Assembly: GCA_009733715.1 (NCBI GenBank)
Contig: WMKJ01000044.1
Location: forward strand, 1 to 64,000
Source of the DNA: Herpomyces periplanetae
Taxonomy: Eukaryota > Ascomycota > Laboulbeniomycetes > Herpomycetales > Herpomycetaceae
DNA: 64,000 nt
Direction of reading: 5' to 3'
A program made the position numbers and the translations under genes. This document shows positions 59,403 to 64,000 of this stretch, in pieces. Each line of letters begins with the position of its first letter. The stretch's first letter is position 1. Below the pieces are notes generated by a model. That model ran no database searches. It saw only the letters and a list, made by a program, of their open reading frames with translations, and was not told where the DNA came from.

Positions 59403-59535
59403 GGGGAGGAGAGGAGAGGAGAGGGGAGAGGGGCGAGGGGCGAGGGGCGAGGGGCGAGGGAGAGGGAGAGGGAGAGGGAGAGGGAGAGGAGGAAGGAAGA
59501 GGAAAAAGAGAAAGGAAGGGAAAGGAAAAGACTCG
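59403..59535. repeat. G-rich GGGGCGA and GGGAGA tandem repeats
   Basis: GAGAGG units, four GGGGCGA units (about 59427-59460) and then GGGAGA hexamers to about 59490, followed by further homopurine sequence. Several closely spaced G-tracts make quadruplex formation plausible. Confidence 0.9.
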
Positions 59536-59680
59536 CAATTGTTTGAATTGGAGTGCCGGGGGCGAGGGAGCATACGAATTACGAAGGCAGGAAGTGGAAG
59601 CAGTCGTGCTGGTCACGATGGGGCCGCAGGACGGGGGCGGTTTGGGGGGGGCCAGTAGGCAGCAGTGCGCGGGCAGCTGG

Positions 59681-59768
59681 CCGGCGGTCGGCGGTCGGCG
59701 GTCGGTGGTCGGTGGTCGGCGGTTGCTGGCTGTTGGCTGCTGGCTGCTGGCTGCTGGCTGCTGGCTGC
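59681..59768. repeat. Adjacent 7-bp tandem repeats (GCGGTCG and CTGGCTG)
   Basis: Five to six GCGGTCG/GTGGTCG heptamers pass directly into about six CTGGCTG/TTGGCTG heptamers. The shared 7-bp period and the GGTCG/GGCTG similarity suggest one array diverging into two variants. Confidence 0.88.
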
Positions 59769-59811
59769 GCACTGCTCCAAGCCGTCGACCTCGGAAACGC
59801 TGTTTCTCCGG

Positions 59812-59862
59812 TATGGCATGGTATGGCATGGCATGGCATGGCATGACTTGACATGGCATAGC
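59812..59862. repeat. TGGCA/TGGTA pentanucleotide repeat
   Basis: About ten copies of a 5-bp unit (TGGCA with TGGTA, TGACT and TAGCA variants). On the minus strand it reads as a Met-Pro-Cys-His-Ala repeat in spurious frames. Confidence 0.88.
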
Positions 59863-60255
59863 ATGGCATAACAAGCCATGGCCTGGCCATCCGGCCGCGC
59901 ATTAATGATGATCCCCCATTCGTGCCGTTTGCGCCTTCGTTTCCACCTTCTTTCCCGCTTCTTTGCTTTTTTGGCGTCCACTTAGCACGAATTTTATCAT
60001 ATAAATTGACGAATTCCTCCTTCTTCCTAAATTCATCTTCTTCATCACTTCTCTCCGCTTCTCTCCTCTCTATTCCTTTCCCTTCCGTTCCTTTATACTC
60101 TTCATCCCTTTTTTTACTTTAAATATCGCATCACATACCATTGCTCTTAACTCCAGTCTACTGTACTATTCTATACTCTATCCCCGTACTCTTCTCTTCC
60201 CATCTCACATTCTTTCTCCTTTCATTCTAACATACTTCCTTTCCCTTGACCCATC

Positions 60256-62234
60256 ATGCAACCTCTTAGTCTTTCAAGTAGTGGCTATGTCTCAATGGTC
60301 TACTTCGCCAGTTGGGTAAGTTATCTCTTATACGTTATGGATTCTCATTCGTACCTCACACTTTCACATACTCTTAAATTTACTTCGATTCATCTTCCTT
60401 CCCCTCAGGTCAACCTTCACCCTCCCCCTCTCACACCTATTACACATCTCTTATAGATTCAATCACCAACTAACCGCCTTCCAGGCTGCCTACACTCGAC
60501 ATTTTGCACCGAGAAATTTACCCATCGAAAGTTTATCGCACGTGTCTTACTCTTTCGCCGATGTTAACCATGTCACTGGTGAAGTGTAAGTCATGCAAAT
60601 ATCTTCTTCGCCTTTCCTACATATACACATTTTGACATTATAACTTAAACCTTATTACCTCTTTGCCCTACAGTTTTATGCCTGATAAATGGGCTGCTTA
60701 TGATAAACATTTCCCGGGTGATTCCTGGATGGACAACACCGATAAAGTCTACGGCGATATAAATCAATTCTTTCAACTCAAAAATGAAAATCGGCACCTC
60801 AAAGTGCTCCTCTCAATCGGTGGTTGGGGCAATTCTCCCCACATGAAGGAAGCTCTCGTCAAAGAAGATGCCCAAAAAAACTTCATCCGAACGGCTCTTT
60901 ACTTCCTCAAAAATTACGGTTTCGATGGCTTGGAACTTGATTGGGAATACCCTGAAGGCCCCGTTGAAACCAAAGCTTTTCTTTCCATTTGTCGAACCCT
61001 ACGAGCCGAGCTAGACAAATATTCCGAAGAATTGTACAAACGTTCAGATAACCCTGAAAAACGAAAACCTCGCTTCTACCTTTCCTTCGCTGCTCCCGCC
61101 GGCGCTCACGTTTACAACCAATTGCCTATTGAAGAACTTTCAGATGTCCTCGATTACTTTAACGTTATGCTGTACGATTATGCCGGTTCCTGGTCAAAGA
61201 AAGCTCAGGCCTTGAACAGTCTTCGCTTAACCAAGGATAATTCGACTCTGATCGGTACGGAAAACGTTATAAAAGATTACCTAGCCAAAGGTGCCCGTAA
61301 GGAAAAATTAATCTTCGGTTTGCCATTATACGGTCGTACCTTTGAAAAAACTGATGGTCCCGGTAAAGAGTTTAATGGTGCCGGCTTCAGTCTAATCACC
61401 GAAGGTGTCTTTGGTGTCAACCAGTTACCCTTGCAAGGAATGACTGTTACTGATGATTATGAAGCTGGTGCTTCCTGGGGATACGACTCGGAAAAGAGAT
61501 TACTAGTTTCTTATGACCCGTTAAATATGTCCCAGTATAAGGCTAATTGGGCAACAAGTGAGTCCCATTTAGGTGGCCTTATGTGGTGGGAAGCCAGTTT
61601 CGATTACGATACCCCGGACAAAAGTTATATTAAGCGTACGGTTAAAGATGTTCTCAAGGATAATATTGATCGTACTCCTAATTGGTTATGGTACCCCGAT
61701 AGTAAATTTGTTAATATCCGTGAAAGTGGGGGCGGTGAACCACTTCCCAAAGATTATGACAACGATAATCCTTCAACCTCCCAACCAGATCAATACCCTT
61801 CATCCTCGTCGAATACAACTCAAGCAAAAAGTCATGATAAGGAGTTACCCGCAGAACTTCAGTCCCCTACCTCGACTCTCAGCTTTTTAACAGCTCTATC
61901 AACCTCAACCGTTAGGGGTACTAGTACCAGTGCCAGCGCCAGTGGTGCTAATGCCAGTGCCAGTGCTGGTGCCACCGCATCCGCAATTGCTCTTGACTCC
62001 GATCATCCTTTGGATATATTGTCTCGTAGCGCCCGTAGTACAGCCCCTCAGCCAAGTCCTACTTCTTCTCCCAGTTCCAAAGTTACCGTTCACGCTAATG
62101 CCAACGCCAGTAGTGACCCTGACACCAACGCTGCACCTAGTACGAGCGCCAAATCCCCGTCCAGAATCGCCCATTCTACACCTCGTTTCCGTGCTGATCA
62201 CACTGCACAACCTCCACACATTTCCTTCACTTAA
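60256..62234 (+). CDS. GH18 chitinase without visible signal peptide
   Basis: Family-18 glycoside hydrolase acting on chitin. Three exons: 60256-60315, 60485-60585, 60674-62234 (introns 169 and 88 nt); 573 residues. The fold is clear: MVYFASW, then SHVSYSFADVN, VLLSIGGWGNSP, FDGLELDWEYP, FNVMLYDYAGSW, GLPLYGRTFE, a chitinase-insertion region with DDYEAGASWGYD, and GGLMWWEASFD. The catalytic motif is normally DxxDxDxE; here it reads D-G-L-E-L-D-W-E, so the second Asp is Glu while the last Asp and the acid/base Glu are kept. The MQPLSLSSSGYV start lacks a hydrophobic signal, as in the non-secreted ChiB1-like group. Unusually for that group, there is a C-terminal tail of about 180 residues rich in Ser, Thr, Ala and Asn. 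An upstream leader exon cannot be excluded. Converges on the J-protein gene. Confidence 0.93.
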
Positions 62235-62485
62235 TTCTCTTCCTTCACTTAACCGGTTAAAGCCGCCTCTAGCCTCTTTCAAGCTTTTACCCTTGTTCAT
62301 CACAATGTTCACTTTTTTCTTTCCCTTCCCCATCTCCCAGCTTTCACACTTGCTTTCTTGTTAGATCATTTCCATCAATTAAAACTATCCAACCATTTTA
62401 CCCGTCGTCATATAGACAAAACTAATCAATTTCTTGCTCAATCATTTCATTTCATCTACACTAACGCAACGCTGCACTTGTTCTT

Positions 62486-63424
62486 TCACTTTGACGTACG
62501 CTGACACTGTAAAATAAATTTCCGGTACGCTTCACGGCGTGCATCACTCTCCCCAATGCATAAGGCACCAATATCTCCATTACACTTTTCACTCCTTGGT
62601 AACGGCAACGTCGCCACCCCATTATCCCGACATCGTTGTCTATAAGACTCGTCGATCCCATTACGCTTGAATCGTCCTGCTGTAACTAACGCGCTAACCA
62701 AGCTTATCAAGGCAAATCCAACCAACGTACCAATCGCCATACTTTCACTATCGTTATCCACCGTTGAAGCCGCTCTTCCCCCTCTCCCTTCACCCTTCAC
62801 TCCACTATAATCGACGTTCATGTACCCCTTTTTCCACCTTGCTGCTCTATCCCGTTCACTGTATATCCTTTCCGCTTTTATCCCCGTTACCGTGTCTGCA
62901 TCCTCGTCCTTTTCGCTTTCCATTCCCGTCCCCGCGTACACCCATCCCACGCCATATCGATCGTAAGCATCCCGTTTTTTCGCATCACTCAATAACGCAT
63001 CCGCTGCCAAAATCATCCGTAACCGTCGCAACCGTTCACTTACTTCTCCCCGTCGATGATTTTCCCCTTCATTGTCCCACCCCTTTATTACCCCTGCTGC
63101 AAAACCCTTTCGTATGTATCTCGCATCCCCATCCGGATGATACTGCTTAACCAGCGCGTAAAATTTCCCCGTACGCTTAACGTATACTCGCTCCCGCTCA
63201 TGATGAAGCACTTCATACGGTGTTGGCCTCTCCGATCTAGGCCACTCCATCCACTCGTCTGCACTACTCTTTGCTTCGTCTTGCTCACTCCTTTGACCAA
63301 ACTGTCTCCACGCTCCTCCTCCTCCTCCTCCTCCTCTCCTACTTAACCTTCCATTGCTCCAGCCTTGCAATATATTCCCCTTTGTAAATCTCTTTTGTTG
63401 CCACAATGCATACTTTTCATACAT
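62486..63424 (-). CDS. J-domain protein with one membrane segment
   Basis: Hsp70 co-chaperone of a fungal-specific type. 312 residues, single exon. The J domain begins RPTPYEVL (about 67) and has HPD at 96-98 in VKQYHPDGD, then MILAADALLSDAKKRDAYDRYGVGW (about 137-161), where the AYDRYG end of the family is clear. The spacing between the HPD and the last helix is longer than in DnaJ itself, as in related fungal proteins. One hydrophobic segment (about 229-250, IGTLVGFALISLVSALVTAG) follows, then a short tail with conserved-looking Cys. The basic N-terminus with seven glycines (31-37, a GGA repeat at 63315-63337) might be a mitochondrial presequence; location is inferred. An in-frame stop shortly upstream supports the start at 63424 unless an upstream exon exists. 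Confidence 0.85.
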   Translation of the reverse strand: MYEKYALWQQKRFTKGNILQGWSNGRLSRRGGGGGGGAWRQFGQRSEQDEAKSSADEWMEWPRSERPTPYEVLHHERERVYVKRTGKFYALVKQYHPDGDARYIRKGFAAGVIKGWDNEGENHRRGEVSERLRRLRMILAADALLSDAKKRDAYDRYGVGWVYAGTGMESEKDEDADTVTGIKAERIYSERDRAARWKKGYMNVDYSGVKGEGRGGRAASTVDNDSESMAIGTLVGFALISLVSALVTAGRFKRNGIDESYRQRCRDNGVATLPLPRSEKCNGDIGALCIGESDARREAYRKFILQCQRTSK

Positions 63425-63704
63425 ACCATCACAAACTTATTTCTTCCATTAAACATGTACACAAACGTAAACGTATAATAGCATACACACTTATCCATAA
63501 TCTTTCACCCTTCCCATACGTAATGCAAACGTATCATCACATGATTCCTCCCAGTCACGTACCCTTCCCAAACCTTAGCGTGCCTGCGCATGTGCAAATT
63601 GAAATTCATCAATACTGGTGACACCCATAACGTAGTGGAATAAGCGCCTTGTTCTGCCTATTCTATCGAGGTAGTTTCCAAGTCAACATACCGCGCACTG
63701 CTAA

Positions 63705-64000
63705 TTATTCCCTTTCTCCCGTTAACACTGCATCTACTACACCAAGTTCCATCGCTTGTTGGGGCGTCATAAAATGATCCCCTTTGCTTAACAATTCATC
63801 AATTTCTCGTGCTGTGCTTTGTTTACCGGCTTTTTTAAAATGTTTAGCGTAAATACCGTTCAGAAGGGTTCTCATCCGAACTATTTCCCGCGTATGTAAT
63901 TCAATATCTGAAGCTTTGCCGTAATATCCCCCCGAAGGTTGATGTAACATGATCGAAGCATGTGGCAGCGAAAATCGCTGGCCGGCTTCACCTGCACATA
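63705..64000 (-). CDS. clpP: ATP-dependent Clp protease proteolytic subunit ClpP (C-terminal part)
   Basis: Serine protease of the mitochondrial matrix ClpXP machine. The minus-strand frame is open to the window edge; about 97 codons are visible. It reads GEAGQRFSLPHASIMLHQPSGG, with the catalytic His in MLHQP, then the helix TREIVRMRTLLNGIY, and GDHFMTPQQAMELGVVDAV, where the Asp matches the third member of the triad. The catalytic Ser would lie upstream, outside the window. The tail after the protease core is very short (LTGERE), unlike the extended tail of human ClpP. Budding yeast lacks ClpP, so its presence says the organism is not a close Saccharomyces relative. It lies 280 bp upstream of the J-protein in the same orientation. 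Confidence 0.94.
   Translation of the reverse strand, partial: CAGEAGQRFSLPHASIMLHQPSGGYYGKASDIELHTREIVRMRTLLNGIYAKHFKKAGKQSTAREIDELLSKGDHFMTPQQAMELGVVDAVLTGERE

Larger units (their letters stand above)
55690..60255. other. Long divergent intergenic tract AGC1/chitinase
   Basis: 4.6 kb with no recognised gene. The + strand is G/A-rich from about 55.8 to 59.8 kb and turns sharply C/T-rich at about 59.9 kb. Repeats at 58.7-59.9 kb are listed separately. Open frames there are repeat translations. Confidence 0.6.

Noticed and set aside
59128-59874. Minus-strand frame of 248 codons and several + frames over the repeats
   Set aside because: They are translations of the tandem repeats (Pro-Ser, Cys-His-Ala-Met, Gly-Arg-Gly strings).
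1-64000. A biosynthetic, defence or mobile-element cluster
   Set aside because: The P450 and chitinase are isolated among housekeeping genes; no backbone enzyme, transporter, transposase, integrase or reverse-transcriptase motif was seen.

Overview
This is nuclear DNA of a fungus. The genes have short spliceosomal introns (about 60-240 nt) with GT..AG ends and frequent CTAAC/TTAAC branch-point-like motifs, and the families are characteristically fungal: Vac8, the FHA-RING ligase Dma1, a Sac7/Bag7-type RhoGAP, a double-PH Opy1-like protein, a CFEM-like surface protein and a GH18 chitinase. Motif wording in Vac8, Dma1 and the Ser-rich protein at 22.2-24.4 kb looks ascomycete to me, possibly an early-branching lineage, but the species cannot be named from the window. 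Coding is sparse for a fungus: about 20 genes in 64 kb, separated by several 2-7 kb non-coding tracts.

Layout. 0-7.3 kb: C-terminus of a P4-ATPase flippase (+), retromer sorting nexin VPS5 (+), a single-pass CFEM-like membrane protein (-) and a cytochrome P450 (-). 8.3-15.7 kb: TIM9 (-), a 3.5 kb pyrimidine-rich gap, a Sac7-type RhoGAP (+) and the pre-rRNA processing factor LAS1 (-). 15.7-31.2 kb: mostly non-coding, with simple repeats and one Ser/His/Pro-rich fungal protein (+). 31.3-42.5 kb: Opy1-like PH protein (+), alpha subunit of the mitochondrial processing peptidase MAS2 (+), DMA1 (+) and VAC8 (-). 45.2-55.7 kb: DIB1/DIM1 spliceosomal protein (+), a Rad4/Dpb11/TopBP1 checkpoint protein (-), porphobilinogen deaminase HEM3 (-), RNA polymerase III subunit RPC53 (+) and the mitochondrial aspartate/glutamate carrier AGC1 (-). 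60.2-64.0 kb: chitinase (+), a J-domain protein with one membrane segment (-) and the C-terminus of the protease ClpP (-, runs off the window).

These are mainly housekeeping genes with no sign of a functional cluster or operon. Several products act in or near mitochondria (TIM9, MAS2, AGC1, ClpP, possibly the J-protein), but their spacing and orientation look ordinary. I rebuilt exon structures by matching frame, splice sites and family sequence. Most genes are fully resolved; the 5' ends of VPS5 and RAD4 and the edges of the P4-ATPase and ClpP remain uncertain.

I found no transposon, virus-like element, CRISPR array, tRNA or rRNA that I could support, and no clearly new biological system. 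The most unusual large-scale signal is strong purine/pyrimidine strand asymmetry in the long non-coding tracts. In most cases the sense strand upstream of a gene is C/T-rich, and the sign switches inside divergent gaps. Smaller points are a GC-AG intron in VAC8, a D-to-E change in the chitinase catalytic motif, an enlarged linker in MAS2, repeat-dense DNA at 58.7-59.9 kb, and a possible unidentified exon next to RAD4.
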